Below are positions 20,701-35,700 of a stretch of DNA of 64,000 nt, piece after piece. The notes under the pieces were generated by a model. That model searched no databases. It was not told the origin of the DNA and was given only the letters and a program-made list of their open reading frames with translations. The stretch's first letter is position 1. Every line of letters begins with the position of its first letter. Source of the DNA: Tetranychus cinnabarinus (taxonomy: Eukaryota > Arthropoda > Arachnida > Trombidiformes > Tetranychidae); NCBI GenBank assembly GCA_022266195.1, contig WHVY01000004.1, positions 5,039,501 to 5,103,500 of the forward strand. Direction: 5' to 3'. Made by a program: the position numbers and the translations under genes.

Positions 20701-23700
20701 AGCTCAGATTTTTGCTTTAGCTGCTATAGATGTAAATATTTTGTCATTTTAATCCAAACGTTTAGATGAGAATCAAATTTTCAACTAAACACGAGAAATT
20801 GATAATTTTAAGACTAAAAATTTAACCAGATTTTATTTTCGAAAAGTTGTCTTTCGATTTTTTTTGGAGAAAAATTATAATATTTTTTATGGCACTGTCA
20901 ACAATTCTTCTGCACAAATCTGCTATTTTTATTTATTTATCTCAATCGCTTCTCTTGATTTTTGATTTGAACTTTTCTTTTGACCTTCATGTTGAACCTT
21001 TTCAGTCAAAATTTACTTTGCAAATTTAAACGGACATTTGAACCAATTTAACTAGCTATTCACCTGACTAAGACCAAGATAGATTGAAACAGTTTCTGAA
21101 ATGTACAAAAATCTTCCATCTTGACCTAATGCAAACGCAAATCCATCCAATGACTGGAGTATATGAGTTCCTTGGTGAACATCAAACATATTATCTGTAA
21201 AACAAGGTGTAAAATGAGGTGAAAAGAAACATAACAATTGAGCGACAACGAAAAAAAAGTGTGAACCAAAGAAATGCTCATCACATTTAGCATAACCTTT
21301 TTTTACCTTTTGTTTTGCCGACTATTTTTTATCACAAAGCCAACAATATACAACAAAATATACACAATCAATTCCCACGACAAGCTAATAGTCTACGAGT
21401 GTGTCTCTATCATCATCACCCTCATTATCATCATAATCATCATTATTATGATGTATTGCAGTTGACAGTTTGATGTCTCAATTAGATTGAAAAGTAAAAG
21501 TAAACTATGAAAAGCTAGCAGAAACCTAGTAAAAGGTAAGAAACGAACAGAAAAGGCAGAGAAGAGACAAAAAAAGTGTCTAAACGTGTTTTCCGTTACC
21601 TATTAAATTGTACTTCTCTTGTTAACACCAAATTAACCTATTTATTAATTTACATTTCAATTCTTGTGTAAAACACCAAATCATGTAAAGTCACACTCAG
21701 AGAGGAGCGAAAATTAAAGTGAAAATTGAAGTGAAAATTGAAGCTTCCAAAAGAGCCTTTTGTGTTTCAGTTGTAACCCAAAAAAAGATGGTCTCTTTGG
21801 CCTTTACCAACAAAAGTCACATTCATTAACCAACCTCATTATACTGTAAATGATTAAGGATCAACTCAATTTAAACCAATCGCATTTAACAGGTAAACAA
21901 AACTATCTAATTATTTTCCCATTCATTTCATTCAATGACAGGCGAGCTTTTTGTCAACGGCTTTTCTCCATTTTTTTTTTGTTTTTACCTTTTTTCTTCA
22001 TACCTTTTGCAGGTTGCTTCAAGGAAACTGTTTTCATTGTACCTTTGTCTTCCTGACAATCAATCCTAATCAATGCAAGAAAAGGTTTACAATGATTTGT
22101 GGTTAATATCATCACGTAAATTTAATTGCAACTTTTCTGGTAAATGAAAGAGAACAAGTTGAGAGACAAATTTTTTTTCTTTTCGCCTTCTTTTTCCTTC
22201 TTTTCTGATCAAGAATTTTGATCCTATATTTTTGCTCATTTCAACAGTCAACATTGAACTTGTTCATCTGAAGAGTCCACAATTAGAGAAGGTAACTTTC
22301 AAGAAGAAAACAGGAAGATGATGAAGTTCATGATCAGAATATTCAATTGCACTGGAATCAATCATCAAACATTTTTACCTCTTCTCTGGGCTTCTTCAAA
22401 CAAAAAACAGTCAAAGAAAGTTGAAACTGAAAAGTAATCATAAAAGATTGTCATTAAGATGAAATTCAAGCTGAAAAACTGAAAGCTCGACTGGGAGTGA
22501 AAAATGAGGGAAAAATAAAACAGCAAATATCGATGGTTTTGCAAATCTGTATGAATTTCAATATTGTATTAATCAAAAGGCAAACTCAATTGTACAAACA
22601 ATAATGCAATATTGGTGAACAATGTTGCGAACTGAGAAGAAGAAGAAGAAGAAAAATGATGAAAAATTAAGATTTACCACTGAGAATGATGAAGATGAGG
22701 TGATGAAGGGAAACATCAAATAAAAAGACTTGTAATTTCATTTCGCCTCTTCCCACCTCATCATCTCTACTAACCAATATTTAGGTCGTCATCCGTTAAT
22801 AACTTTATTATTTGTGAATTGTCAACATAATAGATCCTTCTCGTATATCAATCTTAATCAGTTTTTTCTTCTTCTTCCAATGTTGGAAGTCGCTTAAATC
22901 CCTGCAGCTTTAATAGTCTCACTAACATATATATTGGTATCATCATTGGCTGTGATGATGAGGAAGATGGAGAAAAAGAAATCACAATAATAATCTTAAT
23001 ACACAAGAAAATATTTACTCACATACATCATACTTTTCATTGTATTTTTCGCCTTCTTTTACACTCTTTTCCGATTCACATTCATATTGTCATCAACCTT
23101 TTTTTATTGACTAGTCAACATCATCTTGTGGCTTTCATTCACCTTTTCACTCGTTTTTCTGGCATTTCAATGGTTTTACTTTTTCTTTGACTTTTTTCTT
23201 TCTGGTTAAATACTTACACATTTTATTATTTTTAAGTGGATTGTTGGGATTGGGTGCCAATTTTGACCAATTTGGGTCGCCATTGTTTGAAAAATCTTTC
23301 AATTTTAGGTAACTAATTGTTAACCTAATTATTGATGCTTTATCTGTGAAGAGAAAAGGTTTATTAATGATTAAAGTTGATTGCGTTGATTAGTTAAGGG
23401 AATTGAAGCAAGTTTCTTAAATCAGCATTTTTAAATAACTTTTTTTTCCAGAAAATTTTTTTCTTTTCATTCCTTTCCATTGTTTAATCGTGATTCTAAT
23501 TGTCCGTTTTTTGATGTTTAAAAGTAAAGTAGTTTCATGGAAGGGAATGAAAAAAGAATTGTTTATCAATGCAAGAAAAGGAAACAAATGGTTATTCAAA
23601 TTGAAATGGACGCAAGTTTCAGTCGAAATTCAGTGAGGATTGAGTAAATTTTCAAAGCTTTCAAATAAACGATGCTTCAGTCATCGATCAGTTAGTGTTC

Positions 23701-26700
23701 AAAATCAAACAATGAATCAAAATATCAAAAATTGAACTTGAAAATTAAAATATCAACCCAAGTTTCATCAACAGTGTCTCCAGTTTTCATGAGTTTTGAA
23801 TCTAAGTAAAATTTCATGAAAATTTTTGCACTAAAATGGGTGAAATGAAAAGATATTGAAATGAGCTCAGAATAGTCAAGTGCTAAAAATAGTGTTTTGT
23901 GAGGAAATAGTTTGTTTGATTGGGTTATAAAACAAGGTCATTGAATGGGAAGTAACTATTGTGAATATCAGTGTAACCTTGAAATGTGGGCTGAAGTTTA
24001 AGCACGATTCAGGGTTAGTAGAGCACGTTTGGCGCATTTTTACTAGAAAAGAGACAAAAAAAGAAAGAGAAAACTGAAAGGAAAGAAAGTGGAGAACGAT
24101 AGAGACAGAGACAGCTACGTGATGTCTTACGGAAACGGCCCTATCACGTATAATGAATATGATGAGAAGGATGATGAGGATGAGGATCAAGTATTAGCAA
24201 TGAAGAGGATGAAAAGGCAAACGTGATTCAACAATTTTTTGTGAATCATTTTGTTTTCTCTCTTTTCTGTCTCCAAATCAATTGAACAATCAACTTCCCT
24301 GAAAACACAGAAAATCGCAAATTTGAATATTTAAACTTGATAACCCATTATCATTCCCTGATGGCGCTACTTGAATGGACAAAGAAAGAGATTAAATTAA
24401 TTCCAAATTTTTGGCTCTTTTTTATTATTCTTCATCAAATTGGATTAACCGTCATTGTTTTCATGGTGATAAACATGATGAACAAATGAGATTACAAGAA
24501 TAACTAAAGAATAGAAAAAAGGAAATTTTTTTTCATATTAACATAGTTAATTGATGAAGGAGCGAAAGGATGTTATCATTTTAATTGTCATGCAATGGAC
24601 AATTTTTTTCATTCCATTGTCATGATAATCGAAGCTATTCATGAAGCCTTTAGTAGTTAAATTTAACCCAATTTGAGAAGAGAAAAGTTCTTATTTCAAG
24701 TCTTCCGTTGACATGTTTTTGTTGTAAACATTTCCGTTCTCATTATTGATTGAAACAAAAAAGGTTAATTAGCTGATGGTTTCATGAAATGAGAGGAAAA
24801 AGTATTTTCAATTATAGAGGTATTTTGGCTCAGATAGGACAATGGAAGCTGAACAACAGGGAAAAGATGAATTTTTATAGGAACTTTAATTCTGAGGAAA
24901 AGAACAACAAATGTTTTTCTTATAGAGAAAAGCAAATTACCTGGTTTTTTGTTCTTGCCATTTGTGAACATTTTAGATTGGATTAAAGTTTAACAATTTA
25001 TGAAACAAAACCACATGAGCAACTCATCAACTTGACCATTTCCCTGTTGAATTGGTATTGTTATATGAAGATGGAACAGAAAAAAAAATTTTTGCTCGCA
25101 TTTTTGGTTGTTTGCTTTATTGGCACTTGTTGGCTTTTTAATGTTTCATGATAAACAATTATGTAAACCAGTTGTTGTTGCTTCCTTTACTGTTACCAAC
25201 AACCGTTCATCACTGTGAATAGACACACGACCATCAAGATGTTGATGGGTGAGTGAAGAGTCTAATGGCACAAAAAACTAGCATAACAAATCAAAGCTTT
25301 GCAAGTGAAACGTGAAGCAATAGCGAGAAGGCAAGGAATAAAAAAATGACTAAAAAAACATCAAAAGGTGCAATAGACTAACAACTAAGTGGGATTAATG
25401 GCACTTTATGACTTTATTTCATATGAAGACATTGTGTGCTGAGTAAACATTGTTGCGCTCATGTTAAACCATCTTTTATTATTCAGTTCAACAAATGAGG
25501 ATAAACAATTATGCTTATCACATAATCAAATATTAATGTTCAATATGAAATGTTTATCAATTTACAAGATTGAAATCATTTCTCTATTACAACTGTTACT
25601 CAGGAAAACATAGAAACTCAATAATTCATTGCAACTTTAACAAAAGGAAAATTAAATTCTGTCGATAATTTGAACAAAAAGTTGACTAAATTTTGCAGCG
25701 AAAATTGAAAGTTGAGATTTTCATTATTAGTGAAGTTAATATTTTGTTATTAAGCTTATCAATTGACCGTCAAAACTCCGTTAATGAGGTTCGGTGATAA
25801 TTGAATGATTTTAAAGTGACTTTGTGTAAATTTAATTACACATCTCGGCATGTTTCAATGTTAATGTTCATCTGGATTAGGAAATGTTAATGGCAAGGGA
25901 AGTCGACAAATGAAGCATCTGTTTCCTTCTAACAATCAGGTTATCCAACAATGAGTTAATCGTCTGTAATTAATTAATAAGACTTTAGCCATTTCAAACT
26001 AATGAATGAGCTTTTAACTTTTGTCTAAGCTTGTTAATGATAATGTCAATTAAAATGCATCATCTTGCTCATAACAACAACAAATCAAATATTAATAAAA
26101 AGGTAATCTCAAGAGTCTTAATGGACGTTTTAATTGTTTAGTCAAACAGTTAATTTGTCGTTGATTTTCAGGTAAATTATCAAGCTTATCAGATGAGATT
26201 TGAAAGCAGATCAGTTGAGATAAAACTGATTTACAGATGAACATTAGTCTGACCCAGAAAGAGCTGTTTATATGAAGACACGAATTATCCGCAACATCAG
26301 ATTCTTTGAAGTTTGTGAATAGATACAGTTGAAAGGGTTAAATCGAGAGTTTATGGTCAGACAGAAATGTTGAAGAAAATCAAGTTTCTTATCAGATTTT
26401 GTCATGAAAAAGTTGAGAATAATTTTTTTCCGTGAAAAAAGAAAAAATTTGGAAATTTGATGTTCTTCTGTCAACAACACTTCGGGTTCATTCAATGTTG
26501 CTATATCATGATTAAATGTAAATAATGAATGAAAGGCAAAGGGTAAAAAGAGTTGAAAACATGAAAGATCAAAGTGTTGAAGGCCACAAATCATGGGATA
26601 TTATATTTATGATAATATTAATAAATGTCTTGGGAAGGGTTGGCAAAGTGTTTGGTTAACCAGTGTGAATAGGCACACAATAGTTAATAACATTCAGTTG

Positions 26701-29700
26701 TTCAGGGGCGAGTTTAGACTATTATTAATAGCAACTCTCTATTGTCAATATATTACTCTCAAACTGATTATCTCAACATTAATCTTGTGATAATTCCGGA
26801 AATTATTGTTTTCACTTGCCTCAAATCATATCTAAATCAACTTATTGCAGTCTTTATTATAATGTATCCAAGTAATGATATCAAATAATATTCATGAGCC
26901 ATTCCAAGTTGACATGAAAAATTGAGGTCAATTTTCAAGGTTCTATTAAATTTACCATTTGATGGCCAAAAGATGGAAAAAATTATCGCTCAAAAACTAA
27001 AATTTTTCAAAAGCCAAAGTTCAACTCTTAACATTTTCATCAAGAGATTGGTCTTGAAAATCATTGGGTTTACTATTGTAACAATAGATTCTAGTTTAAA
27101 CAACTGGGTGTCAAAAAAGTTGAGATTAAAGTCGATTCGAGTCTGTTTTAACTTTAATTTGGTTTAGAAGCTCAAACTAAACTCGAAGTTCAATAACTGA
27201 TGATTTGACTGATAACAAATTGAAGAAGCGTAATGAACTTGATGTTCTGATTCACTTTGAAACAGAAAGTTAGGTGAATCAAAAGGTAACCAGATTCTTG
27301 TTGTTCCGAAAGTGAAGAGACAAATGAATAAACTTGATTGAACCTAAGCTGTTTAAAGTTACTTAATGAGCTTTTAGATAGAACAGAGTCCGCTTTCGAT
27401 TGCTATCAATATTGACATCAAGAGTAAAAAGGGTCCGAGAAACGAATCGAAAATTCTTTCCTTTACATATCTGTAAACTTTGATAACTAATCGAGTGCTA
27501 AGCAAAAGTTTAGAGCAATTCTCGTTAGATCAATCGATTGTCAACAAACTGTTTGTTCATTCGTAACATGAAAATCGAAAATTTTGTCCCATTCGAAGGG
27601 ATTCGACTTTTAAAGATGTAAAAATGAATAATGTAACCTTGAAGCGATAAGAAAAAGTCCATTTCAATATTAAAGTAAAACCTTTGTTTCCTTTTTCCGA
27701 TTTAATTCCCTTCTAATCGCCTGACAAACCATTGGGTACTAACTCATGATACCTAATTGAGAAGTGATGGCAGCCGGAAGTGGAAGTAATTTTGCCAATT
27801 CATAGAATTCGTGATTTTCTTTACCCCGCCTTGATCGGGCCGCATCTCGACTCTTTTCCTTACGCATTTCCAGAATTCTGTAAGTGAAAAAGAAAGAAAA
27901 GTTCGTTAGAATAAAGTATTAAAATTTAAATATCAAACATGATAAAATTCAAGAAATATGAACAAAAGTCAAGTCAACCAATGATTACTTGAATGAACTC
28001 AGTTAATTGCTAAGAACTTCTTTTCTGTCAAGTTCTATGATAAAATCGCAATGCAACTGAAAGAAAATGTAGTTTAAAAAAAGATCGATTCGAATGAAGG
28101 TTCATCTTTGCAACAAGGAAACAGTTTGATGTTCATTTGGATCATTGTTGTCATTTGTTTATGTTGGTTAGTTAAGGTGTTTGGTTTTCATCTTTCAACT
28201 GTAAGGAATTGAGAATGATAAAGAAAACAAGAAAAAGAAGAAAAAAGGAAAATTGGTTTCCATGGAGTTGAAGATGAAGGAAAAAAGAGGTTCATTCCTA
28301 TTCTGCTCAGTTACCAAAACCTACGCTTCAAATCTTCAGCTTCCAGTAGTTTTACTTCGTGACTTGAATAACATGATAATAATAAACAGAGAAATGTTTT
28401 TCTTCACAATCATCATCTTCTTTCCTCATTTCATTCCTGAAAAGCATTCAGAAATCACCTATTTTACCCTTATTTCTCCAGCTTCCTCTTTTCTTCATCC
28501 CAACTCATCTTTATCATTTTTTCTTATTCATCAATTTCCTATTATACTTTCATTCTTGTAACTTTTCAAAGTCACCCTAATCGAGTCCCAAAATGAGCCT
28601 TTTCAATGCAATCGCAAAGAGAAAAGTTTTGAAAAAATGAATTTCCAAGATAAGTTTACAGAAAAGACAGAAAAAGATGTAGGCAAAGTTCGACAAAATT
28701 GTCCAGGTTCTAAGATTTTCGAAAAATTCTTTGAAAAAATGCCACTATAAGAAAATGCAATTCACATTTGGACATATCAGAAAATCGAACTTCTATTTTA
28801 ATCAAAAAACGAGTTAAATAAGGATGTTGAAAAGTTGGCCAAAAAAAAGTTCTGTTCAAAAATTTTTGTGGAAAGAAATGCAAACATAAGAGAATTTGAA
28901 ATCAGAGTTTTGACATTCGATTCGAAAACAAAACTTCACGTATTCTTTCGATTGAAGTTGCAAGGTAAAGTCCTGAGCGAATGTGTTCGGAAATTCTTGT
29001 TGAAAAAAGGCAAATAAAAGAAAATGTAAGATTCGTGTTTTGACGTTTGTGATAAGAATCGAACTTTGAACTTATTTTGATCAAAAACAAAAGCAAACTT
29101 TACTTTCGCTGATTTTTCAAATAGAGCCATGAAAGGTAAAGTTCTGAGCAAAGATTTTTCGAATAATTATTTCAAAAATTACAAAGATTTGAATGGGAAA
29201 AGGTGAATTTTGTGTGAAAATGCAAATATTTTCACTTATTTTTTTCAATTAATGATGAAAGGCAGAGTTGGATTGAAGGTCAACTTGTTGGAATCTGGTC
29301 AATCGTAAAATTAACAAAGCATTTTGTTGAGTTTGTTTATTCATGGCTTTTGTCGCCTCGAAACTGCAAGTGTGAAAAGGCAATAAAATGGGTGCAAAGG
29401 AAAAGCAAATTTTCCTTATGGGATTTAGTGGGCAACTTGAAAAGTGCGCTTCGAGTTAATGGCTATTCATTGCAACCTTTTACCATTCAGACATAAATAG
29501 ACATTTATTCATTGATAGAGTGGACACTGTTCAATGTCCAGCATTAGTTTATTGGCAAAAGGTCTTTTGATGATAATGGCAACAATAATAAGAATACAGT
29601 TTTTATAGCCTTAGCTGGTCACGTGAGGTCAATAGTTCCGGTTCTAGTCGAGTCCAGTAAAGCGTAAAACTGCAAGAAAAAAAGGGTGAAATGTTGGACA

Positions 29701-32700
29701 ATTATCATTGATTAACTGTTAATCAATGATAATTTCATTCGATTTTTTCATTCGCCACTTTCATTCTCTTTCTGCTTAAATGCAACTTGCCATTCAATGT
29801 TGGCCTGATTTAATCTCAAAATTGATGATAATTCACTTTAATGCAAACTCGACATTGTTAGTTTTTATTATCAATAAAATGCGAAACAATTGAATGGATG
29901 ATAAAAATGAAGCTAAAAATGTAATCAACCAAATAACAATCTGCATTTAATGAAATCAACTCTTTGCGCTATTAAACGCTAATCTTACGTTTGGTCAACA
30001 TTTGAGTAAATCTTTTCTTCTTATCGTCCATCATGCTCAAACCCTATAGTCTTACAAGTATCATCATTAACATGGTCACTCTCATCATCATTACTATCTA
30101 TCATTGAATGACCATCTATTTATGGGCCAAACGTAAGTGTATAATGAGGCATTATCAATGAGAGGCCAACATTGTGACAATTTATTTACAGTTTTATGTT
30201 TATTTTGACGCATTTAAAGAGCATCATAATCATTCTCATAATCACTTGTCATTGTCCCTCATTCAATCAATGAACTTATCAAATTGAATGGAAACAAGCT
30301 GTAAATCGCAATGATAACAAGCTTTATAGTGATCATAAGAAGTAAATAATCTGTGAACATTTAAATGTTCAAACAGTTAACATGGGAAACAAACTGCTAA
30401 ATTCACGAAGCAATCATGATTATTCTTGCATTTCTTGAAACAGTCTTTTTCCCTGAGAAAGGTTAATAACCATTTCAAAAATACTCCAAATCTTATTTTG
30501 GTTTTTTTTCAATAAGATATTTTTTGCCAGAAAGATCTGAAATTCCTCAAACTTTAAAATTCGAGATTAGCTTGATTCTTCTGTTTTTGAAAAATTCAAT
30601 TGTTCTAGTTAATCAAAGTTCAGAGAAAAATGTTTCAAATTTTTTCCTGAATGAAGTTGGTTTGCTTTATTTTGAAAACTCATTTGTAAGGATACAATGG
30701 TTCAGAGAATTGTCATGAAATGAAAGATACTTCCTTTAGAAACAGGTAAATCTTTTCATTACTAATGTTCATAATGAAGTTCATTATCGATCTTCTGAAC
30801 ATTTTTCTGTCATTTTCTAAAAATAGACATTCATCTACTTGTTGACCAAATTTTCGACATATTTTTGTCGATATTCCAGGTTTGTGAAAATTAAACTTTC
30901 TAATGAAACTTTTTACGGGATACATAACAAGCCATGCTGATTTCATATTCGAAATAATCTCTGAGGTCGAAGGGTGCGAAACTAGTCATACATTGGAAAA
31001 ACTGTCTAAATCGGTTTTTGAAAATTTTATCGAGTGTCTAATGGCAAGAATGAATTTCGAAATTTTTTTTCATGATTTTATAAAAGGCATTGCGTTTGAA
31101 TGAAATTTTGCAAAGCGTTTAAATTGTGCGGCAACATTAGTTAATTGTTTAAGACATTGAATCCTTTTTTTTGTCTAATTGGCGATATAATATTGAACAT
31201 AATTACAAGTTGTAAAGTGAAGAGGAAAAAGGTTGAAAGGTAAACAATTGTTGACAATTATGTTTAAACTAACCAGAAAAGGAGAAGATGAAGGCGAAAG
31301 AGAAACAAAGTGATCGTTGAAATGAACTGATCCATGATCTTGTTATTATATTCAACATTATTCGACTCTTGACTGTTTCAATAGAAGCTCAAATGATAAT
31401 GATTAGCAATAACAAGAAGAGGTAAAGAAGAGGGAAAAAACGAAGCGAATAAACTGTGCAAGTTGAAAATGTTTTGACACTTATATTGTTGAGGAATAGC
31501 GTGAGTTGAAAAGCACACCAAAAGACAGGCAGATAATGAGTAGCTTTAATGGCAATAAACTGGCAGAGAAAAGATATCAAGTCAAGTATTAAAATGATTA
31601 GACAATGAGAGTTAATCATTGAGCGAGCAATTAGTCAAGTTAACCTGCGGCGAGAGCGACTTGTCTTATTAAAAGTGCTCATTACAACAATAATAGTTGG
31701 ACTTAAATGATGCAAAGCTAATGAGAGAAGCCAGTAAAGTCAAGGGAAACTTTAAAGTAATGGACAGTTTTTTTGCTCTTTTTTTCATAACTTTTATTCC
31801 TTTATGTAAATCTCATTTTGTCTTTAATGTAACTTATTTTTATTGAACTTTATCGAGTTTGAAACTTTTCCCTCAATCTTTTCTCTAGATCAAAATGAAT
31901 CATGAAAAGATTGGCCTTTTCAAATGATGAGACTGGGAGTGAAATTGAATATTTTTTACGCTTCTTTTTGAGAGAAGAAGAAAAAATGTCATTTTCTGTT
32001 TTTTCCATCAAATTGTAAAGTCACTGATGGACAAGTGTAAATAAATACTAGTATTGAATGGTGACGATGATGATGATGATAAAGGATTTAGAGTAAGAGG
32101 ATAAATATGACATAAATCCTATGGGCTTTTCTGACCAGTCCAAGGTGATTAGAGAAAAAAAAGGAAAAGAAAATTTCTTCGAATGAAACTCATGATGAGA
32201 TCATAAAGTGTTTCAAGAATAAAAAAGACGGGCCTTTTCAAGTTAGGACCTTTCTCTGTTGTATAACTCGATTCCCTTGTGGACAAAGGCTATCTTCACA
32301 AGTAAATAAAAGTTGAAATAAAGAAGCTGATTATGATGATGATGAAGGTAAAGGAAAAGTTTCTTGAGATAATGTTGTTAGTTGAAGCAGCGGTAAAGGT
32401 GAGAGTTGAGGAGGTTGGCTGATCACTGTAGGTGGAGAGTTGGCCAACAATGCGCTCTTCAACAATGGCAAATGTAAATGTTTTAAAATGATTATTGAAA
32501 AAAAGTGAATATTAAACAACTTTTTTTCTTGGATTCTCATTTTGTTTACATTTTTCGCTGCTGTTTTGACCATTAGTGTCATGACCATGGTCGAAGTAAA
32601 ACGGTTGCAGTGAAAAGTACCTCGGGGAATATTAGCTTGACGCTATTTTTTATCCACAAAATTATTATTGTTATCATCATTGGCTGTCCATTTTTCCTGT

Positions 32701-35700
32701 TGCCTTGAGCTTCATTCACTTTCGTTTTTTTCTGTTGGTTTTTCACTTTTTTTCTCGCTTTGTTTTCTTGTTAACTAGCGGTTCCTATTTAACAACAGGG
32801 AAAGGACAAGCAACAGAAACTTGCTAATTTGCACCAATTGTGATTCTCAGTGGACCTTGTGTTCGAGGAGAAGCTAAAAAATAGCCTCAACTTTTCTTCT
32901 TCTTCTTCTCTCTTTGCTCTCTTCTTGATTTGATCTTGTTGCTTTTGATCAGGTTAATATTATTCAATGATGATGAGTTTTGAAATAAGGTTTGACCGTG
33001 TGAGGGTCAAAGCAAGATGAACATGGTGATGAGTAAAGAGAAAGAGGAAGATAAATAATATTAAATGTTGATGAAAGTAGAAAAGGAAGAGAGAGGAAAA
33101 AATGTTCATCTTTAGGTCGCTGCTTTTTCAAGTGATGAGGAGTAACCATCAAAAAATAGGAAGCAACAAAGTAAAGTGTAAATGAAATAAAGCGAAACAA
33201 AATATCTGTATTGCCCAATGTATTACAATTATTTTCGTTCAATTCTGCTGGGAATTATTCAGGCAAATTCATGAGCCTATTCATTTTTTTGTTGTACCTT
33301 CTTCTTCGCCTTTATTTATTTATTTCTGTTTCGCTTCGTATTTCATTACACAATATTCAATTCTGAATACTTTTCCTGCAAAAAGCACAAAAAAACAAAA
33401 TGCATTAATCTATTTTTTCGAGCCTGATAAATCTAATAACATCAAATTACTAAAGACGCTATTGACCATTTTTGGTCACTTTTTTGCAGAAATTATTCTA
33501 TTCCATTTTGAAAAGACCAAAGACTGAGACTCATCATAAGTCAGCAGAAAATGCATCGTTTAAACTGAGCATTTCTTCAGCAAAACTCAGAAGACAAGAA
33601 AAGTGAAAATGAAAAGTTTGAGGAAAACAGAAATCTTCTCTTTGAATTCAATTTTAAGCTTCGAAAGCGCAGCTCAATATCGATAGTTGATTGAACTGAA
33701 AGCTCAAATCGTATATTTGGAAACTTGAAATTCGCGACTAAATCAGTCTCGATTGTAAACTTGAAGCTGGTTTGGTTTTGAAATGCATTTTTGAGAATCG
33801 CAAGTTCGAGGGGAAAACAACGATTTTTTGCTTTTAGAGGAATCGATGAAATTGCTTGAATTGACTTTCCGAGTTGAATATGAAATGAAATGATCTCATG
33901 ATTTAGAAGTGAATAAATTGAATGATATTAACCCTGATAAATCAGACTAATTAGATTGTGAATTAAAGTCAAAGTTGATGTGCAATGGAGAGACAACCGT
34001 CATCCCATGAAATCTCCAAGGAATTGGAACTTGGTGAAAGAGGAAAAGAAGATTCCTAGACAATTGGAATGAGCAAATGCATGAATCAAACTTTGTCATC
34101 ACCTAATTTCCTTTAATGTTAACAATTGTAAAATGAATGGTAAAGTCGATTGAAGGGGAAACAAAACAACAATGAAATGGTAATTTTATTATTTACAGTC
34201 AACTATTGAGCAAATTGATGAGAAGTTGTTTGTTAAATGATGACAAAAAAAGGAGAAGAAGAACGATAAATTAATTCATTCGGATTCGTATTTAATGGTC
34301 ACAAATGAAGTACAAACTTCTGTTTTACTGCTGATTGGTTTCAACTCATCCATTGATTTATCAGAGAAGAAAAGAGAAGAAGAAAAAAGATTATCATGTT
34401 TAACAGCAAATTATTATTTTAAATCTTGACCAACAATCTTATTTACATCAATCATTGGACCCAAGCCTGGTTTACAAGAAAAACAGTGGTCAAGATGATA
34501 AGCTGGGCCAATTTGTTACCTTCAAATTTTCCATTCACACAGCATAATATAACAATCAAAGGTTCAAAAATGGACAGTTCAAATGACTTCGAAATTTGTT
34601 GCCATTTTTTCTTCTTCTGTTTTCTGTAGTTAAATGAAGCTTTCAAGGTATCTTTAACATTAGAGGAAAGGTCATTTATCGAGAAATGAAAAAATGCATC
34701 AACAATTTGTTAACAAATTCATTTTTTTTTTGGATCTTCTTCTTTGTAAAACCTTCGATTAACCTTTAACCTTGACTTTTGTTCATTTTTTGCAATCTTT
34801 TTGCTTTGCCTTATCCCCACTCTTGCTGCATGTGTCATCATTGTAATGATAATCATCATCAGGAGCAGGCATCGATAGTACAATGCATCATCATCATCAT
34901 CCTTTTTTTGTTCCCTGGGCGTGACAGATAGACACACTTATAAACAAGAAAATGCGTGTTTTTTGCCAACTTTTGTTGATCACAATTTAACAACTACAAT
35001 TTTTAAACCTTGTCAATGTTTGTCTCTTCAAATGAAATTCAATTCAAAATCATTGTTGTTCATTTTTACATTAAATTGGGTTGAAAAAAGTGATCAACTT
35101 TGAACCAGCAAATAGACTTTTAACTTTCACTTTTTACTCAATTTAATTTCAATCAATCAGAAGAGTCAAAAGGAAAACCTTAATAATGAAAATTTGATGA
35201 AACGATAGTATTTTAATTTCCATTGATCACCATTCTACATTTGAGTCAAATCTATTCCAACACTGAACTTGAATCAGTCCAAAGACTCGTTTACAGACAC
35301 GTTTTACATGCAATTTCATTTCAATTTCAATTGTCAAAAGAAAATTGCTTTTTAATTCAGAAAATTTCCTTTCACAATCAAATCAAATCAGGTACAGAAA
35401 TGTTCAAAATAATAGTTTAAACTGTCTTATCAAAGGTCGAACTAGTCGAAATGATGAAAACAAAGTTTCGAAGATGAAATTTTCTATCAAATTTTACTCC
35501 GTTCCGACCCTTCGATTGAGCCAAGTTTAGTCCAGAGAAACTGTCTTGTCTTGCATCAAATTGGAGTCTCTATTAGGGTCTTTACTTGCACATTCATCAC
35601 AATCTTTTGAACCTATTTTAATGTTAAACCATTTTATTGTTTGTAAGTCAATCATTTTCATCATTATTTTAGCATTTTTTAATTCCAAACAATTTAATCA

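Noticed and set aside
22854..22946. Minus-strand 30-residue frame preceded by a strong acceptor, a possible trh cassette exon
   Set aside because: Entry in the required phase hits a stop, and the in-frame GT site does not restore the phase needed by exon 5.
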